64,000 nt of DNA from contig JASKMD010000007.1 in assembly GCA_030144725.1 (NCBI GenBank), positions 6,191,406 to 6,255,405 on the forward strand. Reading direction: 5' to 3'. The notes below the pieces were generated by a model. It made no database searches, was not told where the DNA came from, and was given only the letters and a program-made list of their open reading frames with translations. This stretch comes from Haematococcus lacustris (taxonomy: Eukaryota; Chlorophyta; Chlorophyceae; Chlamydomonadales; Haematococcaceae). This document shows positions 12,336 to 23,758 of the stretch, piece after piece; position 1 is the stretch's first letter; each line of letters starts with the position of its first letter. Both the position numbers and the translations under genes were made by a program.

Positions 12336-15300
12336 TCACAAGTCCACATGTGACCTTTGTAGCCCAGTTGTGTCGGGCCCCCAAGGGGCATCAGCAGATG
12401 GGAGCGGACGCAGCGCCCACATGTGCACCTCATACAGGTCCTCGGGGAAGCCTGTCTGCACGCGATGCCCCACAACCTGCAGGAACACAATTGCCAGAAC
12501 CAGTGTCCTTCCAGCTAGTGTCAGGGCGGGCTAGGAATTTTGTCAGTGTGCTGTCAGTTTGCTGTTAGGGTGCCGTCAGGGTGCTGTCACGGGCATGACT
12601 GTAGCCGGCATCACTGCAGGAGGTGAGTTTATGTGCCTACTACTACTAATCTGTGTGACCTCACACCTGGTAGTTCGCCATTTGGAAGGCTGCCTCAAAC
12701 AATGCCTGGGAACGGGTGAAGCTGTGATCCTGCTCGTTCACCACGAAGCCGGTGTCAGCCACATTCTCCTTCACAAACATCACACCTTCGTGAGTAAGCC
12801 CGCTCCCCAAGGCCTTCAAGGTGTCATGCAGGTCCTCTGCATGGGTGCGCATGGGTGTGCTGCATGTGCACCTCCTAGCACATATGCGGGATGATCGTCA
12901 CTCCATGACTCTCACGGGAAACCCAAGTTGCTGTACTTTGAAATGAGGCTGCCAGCAGCGTCCTAACCTGGCAGCAGCCTTGGAGAAAGAGTACACACAA
13001 AAAGCAGGGCTGCCACCACTGTCCCAGCCATGCCAGAGTGTCATGGCTCAAGCTGCTCCTGAGTGAAGCGCTCACAGTGGACGAGTCAGGTGCACCCGTC
13101 ACTGCCAGGGTGTTTGTGCATCGAGCGCACAGCTACAGCTCACAGCGCAGCAAAGGTGAATGCACCCGCCCTCGTGTGCAGCGCCGGTCTCACCTAGTGT
13201 TGCTGCACCCTTGGCTTGACCTAGGCCACACCAACTGCTGTGCGCGCTTGGCTGCAGGCCAATGCTGCCCCTTGACTTGAGACTGCTGCTCCCTGCTCGC
13301 GGTCATTTCTGGCTGTACTGCCCAACCCCTTCCATGGCCAGCCGGGCTGCTGCTGCTGCTGCTTGCCTGTCCCCTGTGAGCAGCCACCCACCGTCAGTGA
13401 GGTACAGCAGGCACCACTGGACCCACACCACCGTGTACCTGGACACCCACACCAGCAGCAGCCAGGCGCTACGCACAACCCCACCATGGTTGCAGGGGGT
13501 TAAGGTCTGGGTTGAGATAAGGATTGGGTGTACCTAGACACCCACACCAGCAGCAGCCGGCGTGTGGCAGCAGTGCGATATGTGGTAAGCAAGGTTATGA
13601 GTACTGCTATGGCTGACCGCCACAAAAAACTCAAGCCAGGAAGAGGGAGAGAGAGAGAGTGCAGGACCCCTCTCCAGGACAGGACCTGTCGTGTTGAGTG
13701 GTGTACGGGCTCTTAATCCACAGCCAGGGAAGGGTGGAGGGGTGCAGGGAACACAGCAAAGCCAAGACATAGTGTGTTATTGAGACCTGCTGTTGTTTGA
13801 AGCACTGCACCACAGCAGGCAGGGGGCAACATGAAGGCGCTGCGGCCATGAATGATACTGAGTGTGCCGGTGATGATGCTGTGTGATGAGTGGCTGGCCC
13901 CTGGCTGGTGCACCTTGGCTTCAGCCGGCCCCACCTGCCTGGCTCAGGCAGCCAGCCTTGCAGGCCGTGCTGGTAGAACCGGCTGGCCCTGTGTTGCTGG
14001 CCCGGCAGCCCCAGCTCCTCCCGGGCCTGTTAAGTAGGGAACAGCAGCGCGGCAGCGGCAGGTGCAGGGATCAAATCCTGGTGGGCACTGCGGGCCAGAG
14101 GCAGTGTCAGTGGTGCGTGTGATACGGGGTTGTAGGGTGCTGCTATGCCCTGCACATCACCCTAGCCAGGTGCTGCAGCCCTTCCCATTCCTGCCCTCCT
14201 CTACTGCTTTGCACCACCTTCCTAATGTGACTCCCAGTCAGCACGCCACGCTAACATACAGGAAGGTAGCTGGATGCTGCAGGACCAGCCATGGATTTAA
14301 ATGGTTTGGACAGTGCTGCATGCAATAGTTTTGAAGCTGACTCTTGCCTTGCAACCCATGTTACTCATGAGTCATGAGCGCTACCTGTCAGTGACGAGGA
14401 TACACAGCATGGGTTGTTTGTAATGGGACAGATATCCATGTGCTGCTTAGCTACTTTCGGCAGAGTGCCTGGCTTCTGGCCCTGGACACCCTGACCTGTG
14501 TGTGGAGAGGATCACCTCACTGAGGATCAGCAAGGCATATGCAGGAAAAGGGACACTCCCATGCAACCCAGAGTTACACCCAGGGTCCCACAACCTGACC
14601 TACCCCTCAGGGGCTTCCATCTGGCCTTGGGCACCCTGATCTTGCCTCAGCCCCAGCACCTTGCTCAGCAGGCTGGCCACTGGCTCCAGCAGGTCCACCT
14701 CCGTGAACAGCGGCAGCAGCAGCTCCTTGGTCACCCGCCCCACCCCCGCCCCACAATCTGAACGCAGCAGCAGCGACCCAGGGCGCACACATGCACTCTA
14801 GCAAGCAAGCTGCCCTCTGGCCCTGGGGATGTGATATTCTCGCCCCGGGCACCACATGGAGTCAGTTTGGTCAAGACAGTCAGCCAGGCAGGTGTGGAAC
14901 AGGCAGCCAGACTCACCCAAAGCCACGAGGTGGTTCCCCGCCTGCAGCTGGCTGCTAGGGCGGCCCAGGCGCTGCCACATGCTGAGCAAAAACTGCCGGC
15001 TGTCGTGGATGTCGATGTCATGCAGTCGCTCCATGCCTGTCATGAAAGCGCCCCACGACCCATGTGCCCCATGCAGACACCTGGCAGTAGTGCATAGGGC
15101 AATGTAGCGACGTAGCATTCAATGCTATCAGGGGTCCTTACCTAGTAGCACTCCAGAGTAGCTTGGATCCTGCACGGTCACAGAAGGGGCCGTCAAGCTC
15201 CTGCCACTCCCCATCCCATCCCACACAGCACTGTCACAGAAATCATAGCCTCTGGTTCAAGTACCTGATGCAGGCTCAAACCCTTCTCACCTTCCACATC

Positions 15301-15596
15301 ACAAGGATAGTGGCGGCGTTGGTCTCACCTGCTGAGCCCAGAAGTTTGTGGAGTGAGCATACCAGCTGCTTGCGCCAGGCTCCTTCAACAGCTTCTGCCA
15401 CGCCTCATCAGAAGTTGTGAAGCTCTGAACCCATTTAAATAGTATACCCATTTTGCCAGCATGCGGTGTTTGGCATTGAGCAGTGTTTGCAACCTCAGTT
15501 GACCTGATGGTACTCCCCATCGTTGTGAATGAAGCCTGACTCATCCGTCGCTGTAATTAAGCTGACTAGACTTAGAAGAGCAGCAGCTGTCAACAT
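12336..15596 (-). CDS. Alpha-N-terminal protein methyltransferase (NTM1/METTL11 family), divergent paralog
   Basis: Nine exons join in phase to 294 aa: 15504-15596, 15329-15424, 15142-15169, 14917-15036, 14660-14757, 13935-14026, 13392-13438, 12667-12836, 12336-12476. Family marks in order: SSWYAHSTNFW, PSYSGVLLG, the SAM-binding loop LVALDCGAGVGRVTKELL, VDLLEPVASLL, RYTVVWVQWCLLYLTD, GVMFVKENV, DHSFTRS and FPEDLYEVHMWAL. Members methylate the alpha-amino group of proteins beginning X-Pro-Lys/Arg after Met removal. The N-terminus is hydrophobic (MLTAAALLSLVSLI), which is unusual for a cytosolic/nuclear NTM1. An upstream in-frame ATG at 15611 and further open frame make the start uncertain. 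The C-terminal tail is about 20 residues longer than in the plus-strand paralog. Divergent in most exons from the neighbour at 15740-20386 but near-identical in two. Confidence 0.85.
13230..13500 (-). repeat. Conversion/duplication tract shared with 18528-18770
   Basis: The minus strand here and the plus strand at about 18528-18770 are nearly the same through the end of one intron, a 47-bp exon (13392-13438 and 18581-18627) and the start of the next intron, including a CAG run and an AGCCAGAAATGAC word. Introns of diverged paralogs should not match, so this indicates a recent local copy or gene conversion. Part of the same sequence recurs at 13528-13560. Confidence 0.75.
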
Positions 15597-15739
15597 GTCA
15601 AAGGGCGGCATGCGATCTGCGATGCAGGAACCAGCTTTAGCTAAGAAGGTGTAGAGCACTTCCTCCGTCACCACAGGTCGAAAGTCAAGCTTCACACTTA
15701 CCTGTCCGGAGACTGTGTGCGGCGCGCAAGCGCACCGGC
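15597..15739. promoter_or_regulatory. Bidirectional promoter between two NTM1-family genes
   Basis: Only 143 bp separate the chosen ATG of the minus-strand methyltransferase (15596) from the ATG of the plus-strand one (15740), so both 5' regions must overlap here. I see no clear TATA box. The stretch also reads open on the minus strand, so the minus gene could start further upstream. Confidence 0.5.
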
Positions 15740-18700
15740 ATGGAGCAGCCTGGAGAGACGGACGACGGAGAGGTGCGAGCCGGGTTGCGCGGTTGCAGTG
15801 TAGATGAGGAGCATGTGAATGCGCACGGGTGTCAGCACGGACGCTGCAGCGAGAGAAGTTACGCTGCAACTCTCTCTTGCACATAATATCATGTATCGCC
15901 CATCCAGGCAATCCAGAACCCTGAGAAATTGTGGGAGCAGCAGCGTGACGCCGACGGCTCACACAGCTCTTGGTACCGTAAGGCAGTTGGCTACTGGGAT
16001 CAGCAGGAAGCCTCATACAATGGGGTGCTGGGTGGTTTTGGCTACGTGTCTGACCTAGATGTGGCTGACAGCCGGCAGCTGCTCGACAAGGTGCGACACA
16101 GACACCTGTGCTCTACTAAGCCCCTGCTCACTTGCATCACATGACTGTGGCGGCGTGACTGCTGTTACCTCGGCTGGCTTAAGGTCTGACTGACGTGACG
16201 CAGATGTGACATAACAGTTGCACGTGTGTGCGCTGGCATGGGCGCGTTAACTAATCTACTCAGTGCGACTGCTGTGCAGGCCCTAAAGGCCCACATAGCA
16301 GAAGCAGCTAAAGGGACACGCAAGCTGGTGGCTCTAGGTGAGCAGCCTGTGACTGCTGTCCCAGCCAGCCAGGGTCGTCTGAAACCCCTGGGCTATCTCA
16401 GGCCAGCTCAGCTCAGCTCAGCTCAGCTCAGGCTCAATCTGTTCCACACTAATCCCAGCCCATTCAGGACAGCTTCAAGATCTTTCATTCTCACCTCTCA
16501 AGAAACCTTCACACATTCTAAGAGACTTTCATAAAAGGCCGGAGGTGGAGGTGCCTACCCTGGGCACTGCTGCCTGACCCCCTGGGGGGTTGCTGGTCAG
16601 TTTGTCGGGGCCACAGTTGCGTAGCTGAACAGGGTCCGTGCTGCAGCCTGGCGCCTGCTGCTGGAGAGGCCTGTTCAGGAGCAGAGGCCTGTTTAGGACC
16701 GCAGACTACAGTAGGTCACACAGCCTTGACGACCCCTTGGCAGCTCACCCGCCTTGGCATGGTTGGCTGACACCCTCAGCACCAGACAGCGAGTGCAAGT
16801 GGGTAAGGCGTGTGCAGAACTGCAGTGTGGCAGCCTACCAGTGCTGATACACAGCTTGCGGGCACCGCGTGCGAGCATGAGCATGTGTTTGTCCTGGATT
16901 GCTACTGCTGCTGCCGCGTTCAGATTGCGGTGCGGGGGTGGGGCGGGTGACCAAGGAGCTGCTGCTGCCGCTGTTCACGGAGGTGGACCTGCTGGAGCCC
17001 TCCAAGCACTTGCTGGACGCTGCAGGTCAGGGCCCAGGCCAGGATACCAAAAACCAGGTGTATGGCAAAGGGGTAGGCATGCCAGGGTGTGGGCCCAGGG
17101 GTCGGCCAGGTGGCAAGGAGGCCAGGGGTCGGCCAGGTGGTCGGCAAGGAGGCAAGGAGGCCAGGGGTCGGCCAGCCAGCCAGCCAGCCAGGGGTCGGCC
17201 AGCCAGCCAGCCAGCCAGGGGTCGGCCAGGGGTCAGCCAGCCAGCCAGGGGTCGGCCAGGGGTCGGCCAGCCAGCCAGGGGTCGGCCAGCCAGCCAGGGG
17301 TCGGCCAGCCAGCCAGGGGTCGGCCAGCCAGCCAGGGGTCGGCCAGCCAGCCAGGGGTCGGCCAGCCAGGCCAGGGGTCGGCCAGCCAGCCAGGGGTCGG
17401 CAAGGGGTCGGCAAGGGGTCGGCAAGGAGGCAAGGAGGCCAGGGGTCGGCCAGGTGGCAGGGGGGGGTCAGGCCCAGGGGTCGGCCAGGTGGCAAGGAGG
17501 TGTTCCCCTCTTGGCAAACCGCCAAACCTCTCGCCCACCGTGGCCAATGGCCTGGCATCAGTTCAGAGTGGCATTTGATCGCTTAACAGGCTGCACAGGG
17601 CAAGTGGAAGGGGCCACGGGGTAAGGCTGAGTGTGATGGCAGAGCAGGGCCTGCCACGCACTGACTGACTGGCCGTGGGCCTGCTTTCCTGCCTGTATAG
17701 AGAAGAGCTTGAAGAACAACAGGAAGTTGAGCAGCCCGCCTGGGCATGCAGCCGTGAACTTCTACCTAGCGGGACTTCAGGAGCACACCTTTGCACCGCA
17801 GAGGTGCGTTGGGTGGGATTCGGGGAGTGGGAGGAGGGGGAGAGCTGGACAGGCCTGGTGGGCTCAGGTGGACGTGTGGGTGAGGTCCCTTCCCACTGCT
17901 GGCTGCTTATTTGGTTGGGTGGTGGGATGACAGTACGGCTACGAGCTGTTAGTACTTAGCTGATGTGACCTGCACCACCTGCATGTTGTCATTTGCCTGT
18001 GTAGTATTCAGGGTCAGGGCTACCCTAACCCTAACCCTATCCCTAACCCACCTGCATGTCATCATTTGCCTGTGTATTGCATTTCTCTGAACAACAAAAC
18101 ACACTGGGTTGCCGCTTGGATGTGGCTGTCCCTGACTCCCTCACTCCCTCTCCCTAGTTTCCAGCCGGCGTGGTGGCGTGGTGGCATCACACATCACACC
18201 CTCTTCGCTTCCACCCTCCTCCTTACAATGTTTTGGTAACACTGCATCACACATCACATTGCTTCACCCTCCTCAACACTCCCCGGCACAGCTGCACCCC
18301 TGGTCCTGATCTGCTGTGCTGCCACTGCACACTCCACTAACCAGGCTACCGCTGTGCCCAGCCTGGCTGTACATGTGAGCCTCCCTGCATGTGAGCCGCC
18401 TGGTCTCGCCTGGTCCACTGCCTGGTCACCCCTGCATGAGATCCTCCTGGTCACCATGGCCAGGCCAGGGCAATGCATATCAGGCGCAGGGCTGCGTTTC
18501 ATCAGACATGTGCTGGGTCAGCCCTGCAGCCATGTTGAGGGTTTGCGTAGCGCCTGGCTGCTGCTGGTGTGGGTGTCCAGGTACACGGTGGTGTGGGTCC
18601 AGTGGTGCCTGCTGTACCTCACTGACGGTGGGTGGCTGCTCACAGGGGACAGGCAAGCAGCAGCAGCAGCCATGGGAGGGGTCAGGCCGTACAGCCAGAA

Positions 18701-20386
18701 ATGACTGCGAGCAGGAAGCAGCAGGCTCAAGCCAAGGGGCAGCATAGGCCAGCAGTACAGCCAGGCGGTACAGCCAGAAATGACTGCAAGCACATCTACA
18801 AGGAGTGCCCTCCAGGGCGAAGAAGGTGCTTGCAGGGAGTTGCGGGCATTTGTTTGTCATGGAGGGGGCTTGTCTCACTGCCAATGCCCCGCATCGCCCT
18901 CTCCGGCATTGTCAATGAGTGCAACGCACATCAGCATGGAGCCTGTCTAGGGATTCACACAGTGGCCCAAGGCTCACAAGCTCGGCTAGGCTCTGCTGCT
19001 TCTAACACTGGGCTGGGCTTCTAAGCCTGGCCTTGGCTTCTAAGCCTGGCATAGACTTGGCTTGTTTCGACACTGGGTGCAGCGGATGTGCTCCTGCTGT
19101 TTGCCCGCTGCCGACAAGGCCTTCAACCTGGCGGTCTCATCTTTGTCAAGGAGAACATCTGCAAGAAGGTGCGCTTGCCAAGGGCCTGCTAGGCAACCGC
19201 CAGTGCGCTGTCAGTAGCACACTGCACACTGCCTTGTGGATGGACCCTGCTGTGGGGCACCTCTGCTTGGCTTAACCTCTGCCTGTTTGGGCCACAGGTG
19301 CCTGGGTCGCCCCTGGCTGGGTGGACCTCCATGCAGGGTGTTGAACCAATCGCTGAGAGCACAGTTTATGCTCACCATGCACTTCTGCAGAACCTCCCCA
19401 CCACACACCCATTATCACCACCACCACCACCACCACCACCACCACACCACCACCACCACCACCACACCACGCCAACATCACCACTGACACACCACAGGAT
19501 GTTCCTGCTCCATACCCTGGCATGCACTCACAGTGTCCACCCTATCCCTAAGGTGCTGCCTGCTCTGGGTGGCACTGGCACTAGCGCTGCACTGCACTGC
19601 ACTGCACTGCACTGCACTGCACTGCACTGCACTGCACTGCACTGCACTGCACTGCACTGCACTGCACTGCACTGCACTGCACTGCACTGCACTGCACTGC
19701 ACTGGGTACACTAGGAAGCAGGTGCTGGGTGCCCCTCATCGACTGTGACCCACCTACCCCTCCCTGCAGGGCTTCATCGTTGACAAGGAGGACAGCAGCC
19801 TGACTCGCAGCAACGCGTACATGTTGGTGCACTACACACAGCCCCGTCACCAGCAGCTTGCACGCAACGACACATGCCCCAGCTACACTAGAGTGCAAAG
19901 CACAGGCCTCACTGCCAGCAGCCCCTGCCAGGTCCAGCGCTGCCAGCTGCCCCTCAGCTGCATCAGCCATGCGGCCATGTGTGGTCATGAGACGGAGGCT
20001 GAGGCACCACTACACACCACTGTACACAGTGCCTGGTCTATGCACTTCAGAGTGTAATATGATGGTGATGGGGATGATGACAATGGGGATGGGGATGGCG
20101 GTGGGGATGGGGATGGGGATGGGGACCAGCCACTGTAGATTCAGATGGAGTAACCAACAGCCCGTGCGTCCACTCTGACAGGCTGGATGGGTTGATCAAG
20201 GTGTAGCCACAGTCAGGCTGTGGTGCAGTGCAGTGTCCCAGGGCAACACCACCTCATCACTCATGTGCTGCATGCAGGATGGACCTCTTCGACCGGGCGG
20301 GGATGCAGCTGCTCTACAATGTGAAGCAACGCAACTTTCCTAAGGAGCTGTATGAGGTCCGCATGTACTGCTTGAAGCCCAAGTGA
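15740..20386 (+). CDS. NTM1: Alpha-N-terminal protein methyltransferase 1 (NTM1/METTL11A type)
   Basis: Nine exons join in phase to 257 aa: 15740-15772, 15908-16090, 16280-16337, 16924-17025, 17701-17803, 18581-18627, 19083-19168, 19770-19822, 20278-20386 (TGA). Conserved segments in order: SSWYRKAVGYW, GVLGGFGYVSDLDVADS, LVALDCGAGVGRVTKELL (SAM-binding motif I), VDLLEPSKHLLDAA, NFYLAGLQEHTF, YTVVWVQWCLLYLTD, GLIFVKENI, GFIVDKEDSSLTRS and FPKELYEVRMYCLKPK at the end. Human NTMT1 has 223 aa and the same order. Role: S-adenosylmethionine-dependent methylation of the alpha-amino group of proteins starting X-Pro-Lys/Arg once Met is removed (RCC1 and ribosomal proteins in other eukaryotes). Introns hold large simple repeats. 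It is divergently transcribed from a paralog at 12336-15596. Confidence 0.9.
17090..17505. repeat. GGTCGGCCAGCCAGCCA-type minisatellite in an NTM1 intron
   Basis: About 25 imperfect units built from AGGGGTCGGCCAGCCAGCC and AGGGGTCGGCAAGG inside the intron between exons 16924-17025 and 17701-17803. Unit lengths vary from about 10 to 27 bp. All six frames across it look open as Gly/Arg/Pro-rich ORFs because of the composition; none is a gene. Confidence 0.9.
18021..18050. repeat. Short interstitial CCCTAA tract
   Basis: A few CCCTAA units with one variant (CCCTAT) inside an NTM1 intron. It has the form of TTAGGG-type telomeric repeat but is too short to mean a chromosome end. Confidence 0.6.
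19415..19490. repeat. CAC trinucleotide repeat
   Basis: Nearly pure CAC/ACC units in the intron between NTM1 exons 7 and 8. Confidence 0.9.
19586..19705. repeat. GCACT pentanucleotide array
   Basis: About 24 perfect units of GCACT in the intron just upstream of NTM1 exon 19770-19822. The unit length of 5 leaves it open in several frames on both strands, which explains long Cys/Ser/His ORFs there. Confidence 0.95.
20068..20130. repeat. GGGGAT hexanucleotide repeat
   Basis: Imperfect array of ATGGGG units in the last NTM1 intron. Confidence 0.85.
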
Positions 20387-21368
20387 CAAGCGACTGAGCA
20401 GCCACACTGAGAGGAGCAGCAGCAGCAGCAGCTGCTGCACAACAACAACGACGACGCCATACCAAGCAGCAAGCACAGGGCATTGTTTGATCCCTGCAGC
20501 TGGCTGCTGGAAGAGGAACCTGGCTGCTGCTGCAGCTGCAACAGAGCCAGCCCCCTCAACACATGTGCCTCACACTCAGATAAATAGAGAGATGACGCCA
20601 GGGTTAGTGCGGCAGGCGCACTGCGTATACAAAGTGCTTGACTTCAGCTGCCTGCATGTGATTGGTGGAGAGGTTTGTGGAGGCTGGGTTTTGGTGAAGA
20701 TGGCAGCGAGGGCTTGTCTGCTTCAGATCCTGACATTGATGCCTGCGCGGTCAATGATAACGTGCTAACCTGCATTGCTTCTGCTACAGTGCTTTTGCAT
20801 GCTGGCATCAAGCAGTAAGGCCCATGTTATTTCTGTGCAAGGCTACGCAGTTGCACCAGACATTGGACATGCAAGGTTTGACCGGCTAGTGAAACCATTA
20901 ACATTCAGCCGGTAGGTTGTCTGGCCGCCCTTCCTTCGTAATTTTGAGACTTCCTGCAGCGGACTGTCAGCTAGGTGAGGTGAACCAATCATCAAAACAT
21001 CTGCTAAAGTGTCCCTGAAGCAGCAGGTAGACGACCCCAGTATGGCAAGACAGACGCGCAGCCGGGTTACAACTTGGTTTTTCATGGCTTCATTCTACGG
21101 AGTGGTTCACATCCAGGCCAGGTCAGTACCAGCATCTTGACCTTCAACCTAGAGCCTTATTGCCGTGGATCACTGAGCATGAACCACTACAAAACGGTGT
21201 TCCGTCTGTGTGGAGTTCCCATGCACATGGCATGCACATGGCATACACATGGGCATGGTCGCCTACCACCTACACCAATGCCTGACCCAGAGGGCTATGA
21301 TGTAGAGTTGGCATGATCTGCATGCATTAATCGTAAGCTGGTGACAGCTCAAGATAGGGGGCACCACA

Positions 21369-21385
21369 TTACTGTGCCCCAGCAG

Positions 21386-21447
<62 letters not shown>

Positions 21448-22019
21448 GCCTTGGGTGGCTTGTCTCGCAGCCGCTTGTACCTCAGCTCAGGGTATTCCTT
21501 GCCCTTGGCTGGCAGCTTCACCGGCTCTGGCCAGTAGTGGGCGCCACCTGCTCTCCCCTATGCGCTGCATGTGTAATGCTGCGTTGCAGTCCTGATCTCC
21601 CCACCTGCCTGGCTGTGGTGCTGGCTTGGCTTCAGCAGCCTTGCCCTTGCTGCGCTTGGCTTGCAGGGGAGTGCTGGGCCCAGGCTCTGAGGCACCTGGC
21701 TGCTGCACGAGGCCTGTGGGGGCTTGCGTGGGGCCGCTACCGGGCACCACATCAGGCCCCGCACTGGCTGGCCACGCTGCTGGCTCCAGGCTGGATGCAG
21801 CAAGGGCTGTTCCACTTGCCCTGCTGGGGGCTTCCAGTCTGCAGGCCTGGTGGCCCTGCGCTTGCTCAGCCGGCTCTCACAGGGCTGCTGGCCGTTTACT
21901 GCTGAGCTGACCCGGCTGGTGCGGTGCTCATTCACTAGGGGCTTTTGCTTGGCGGGAATTTCCCCCTCTTGCGAAGGCATTGCGCCACTAGGCTCAGCTA
22001 CCGGCTCATACGTACTCAT
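21369..22019 (-). CDS. Putative polyQ-tailed basic protein, unknown
   Basis: On the minus strand an open stretch from an ATG at 22019 (MSTYEPVAEPSGAMP) contains SKRRATRPADWKPP and, in another frame, LQAKRSKGKAAEAKP. A following exon (about 21369-21547, acceptor GAGAGCAG) encodes AHYWPEPVKLPAKGKEYPEL and then KRLRDKPPKAQ, about 20 Gln and a stop. The pieces look like protein, but I could not join the first to the second without a frame change, so the gene may be broken or have an unseen intron. A weaker copy of its middle part (around GGGCCTAGGCTCTGA) lies at 57640-57700, which argues for a repeat-carried gene fragment. Confidence 0.3.
21387..21446. repeat. CTG/CAG repeat encoding polyQ on the minus strand
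   Basis: About 20 perfect CTG units at the 3' end of the putative minus-strand ORF. Confidence 0.95.
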
Positions 22020-22374
22020 ACCAGTGTGTCACTCCGCCACATCATTCTCGCACCTCCAGGAGGCAGGCATCGGATAGATTTGTGTTTCCCAGTCAGTACC
22101 AGCACAGCAGAGCAGCCAACACAGCTCAATCATGGCACATACTACTGTGCCACAGCTGCTACTGTTGTATCTCACCAAGCGAGCATGCGGCCAATTGCAT
22201 GGAAGGTACGGGTACTCAGAGCATGGGTACGGGCGGGCAGAGCTGACAAGACAGCCTTGTGCCCATGCAGGTCATGCACACCATGCAGGTCATGCTCAGC
22301 ACGAACACAGCCTGGTTGCTGATCCGTTGTCCCTGCCTGCCTTGACGATGTAGGGCTGGGACCACCACCAGCCC

Positions 22375-22515
22375 TACAGCCAGGCTCCTCTGAGCAACAC
22401 TGAGCATCTTCGTGGGGATGGTAGTCGTCAAGGGTGCGACCGAGGATGCTACAACTTGTGTGTAGTAGCTGAGTGAGATTACCCACAGCCCAACATGTTG
22501 TTCCTTGTTGAATGA
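22375..22515. repeat. Dispersed repeat, inverted relative to 57235-57365
   Basis: The reverse complement of this stretch (words such as AACATGTTG, AGCTACTACACACAAGTTGT and GACGACTACCATCCCCACGA) is found at 57235-57365. A degraded relative is at 8740-8870. Confidence 0.8.
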
Positions 22516-22681
22516 GTTTTGTTGGCCTGCCTTGACGATAACCCCTCCTCCCCATCAGATAATGAGAGCTAGCTAGGGGATATATCACCGCTCTGCAAAT
22601 GTATTGAAGGCGATCAGCGGATGTTAAGATGAGGCATCTGGGACATCAATGAGAAGTTGAATCAAGCTGCGAGGTGCGAGC

Positions 22682-22800
22682 CAGCTCTGCCATACAACTA
22701 CCTGTATGACAGTAGATATATCTGAATGGATATATCAACAATGCTGTATCCCTATCCTCCTGTGGAGCCCCTACACTTCTCCACAGCAGTGAGAGACCGG
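22682..22800. repeat. Dispersed repeat, direct copy of 11602-11700
   Basis: Shares AGCTCTGCCATACAACTACC, TGAATGGATATATCAACAAT and CCCTACACTTCTCCACAGC with 11602-11700 in the same orientation. It has a short insertion (TGACAGTAGATATA) relative to that copy. Confidence 0.85.
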
Positions 22801-22949
22801 TGTGTGTCCCTAACCTAGGAGTCGGGACTGTGTCCCTAACCTATTCGCTAGAGCCCTACCCTATGCACACTCTAGCGCACACACATCCCCTTTGTAAGGG
22901 GCAATCGCATTGTTTGTTTGTTTGGCTCATGGCATGATACACATGTCAC

Positions 22950-23234
22950 TATCGCTGCCGCTGGTGCCGCTGCTGCCACTTCTGCAGCCGGCCTCTATCG
23001 CGCACTTGCACCCACTCCTGGCCCACTCTGCCTGGGTTAGGCATGGCTGGGCGGCCCAGCCAGCTGCTGAGCTCGCGTGGGCGGCCCGGCCCGGCTGCAA
23101 TGCGGCGGATGTTCAGCGCGACTGACACGCCCCGATCGTAGAACCTGCGCTTGATGACATTGCTTATTGAGCACATCAAGCCCCGGGTCCGGGACCGCTT
23201 TGCCATGCTGCGCACCGGGTACAGCCACCTGCAA
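22950..23234 (-). pseudogene. Fanzor/TnpB-like C-terminal remnant
   Basis: After a good acceptor (CAG at about 23232) the minus strand reads a basic segment with FYDRGVSVALNIRRI and a Gly/Pro/Arg-rich tail containing LGRPAMPNPG. The pattern RDxxAAxNI marks the last RuvC motif of TnpB and eukaryotic Fanzor nucleases. Here the expected Asp after Arg is Gly and the following Asn position is Ser, so the catalytic residue is lost. No zinc-finger cysteines or earlier RuvC motifs were found nearby. I read it as a decayed fragment of a mobile-element-borne Fanzor family. The family link is from a single motif. Confidence 0.4.
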
Positions 23235-23758
23235 GGCAACACTCACTGTCAATGCTCACTTGTAAGACCCTTCCTTGCCAAACCAAGTGTTAAGCCAAGC
23301 CATGTATAGACTGAACAGTGCAGGGCACAATCAAGGGTTGGTGTGTGAGGCTATTTTACAGCTATGTAATGACTCCACGCCATCTCCAAATGCATCTGAG
23401 GTCTCTCACCTGAAGGACCCCGCTTGATCTTGCACGACGTTGGTGCGGGCAGAGCTGACCCGGCTACTACGAAACTCATGCTCTGGTGCGAGCCACTCGT
23501 CTTCTCGAGTGTGAGAAAGACGAAAAGCAACGCCAAGCGGCAAGGTATATCAAGGGAGCGCAGAAGCTCTATGTCAGGCAACCTCCGCTGCAGAGTGCGG
23601 TGATTGCGACCGTCTCGCCGACGGCACCCGGCGAGCCCCCATTGCAGCATCACTGGCTCGTCCTACCGGCAAGGCTGTTTTGGGAATTGATAAAGACGCT
23701 ACTGCTCAACAGCTAATCAGCCCCGGGCAGAAGCTACAGAAGTTCCAAGTGGGCAGCA

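Noticed and set aside
17090..17505. CRISPR-like array
   Set aside because: Units are adjacent and irregular without unique spacers, and the locus is eukaryotic.
16754..17624. Long Gly/Arg/Pro/Gln ORFs on both strands over the NTM1 intron minisatellite
   Set aside because: They are read through a short tandem repeat and contain an NTM1 exon in another frame; no real protein signal.
18021..18050. Telomere or chromosome end
   Set aside because: Only a few units inside an intron of an intact gene.
19478..19988. Cys/Ser/Ala/Val ORFs on both strands at the GCACT array
   Set aside because: A 5-bp repeat stays open in several frames by arithmetic; it is intronic.
23486..23716. 76-residue ORF just upstream of GT2-GH9 copy B
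   Set aside because: No family signal and not matched upstream of copy A; more likely 5' UTR or promoter.
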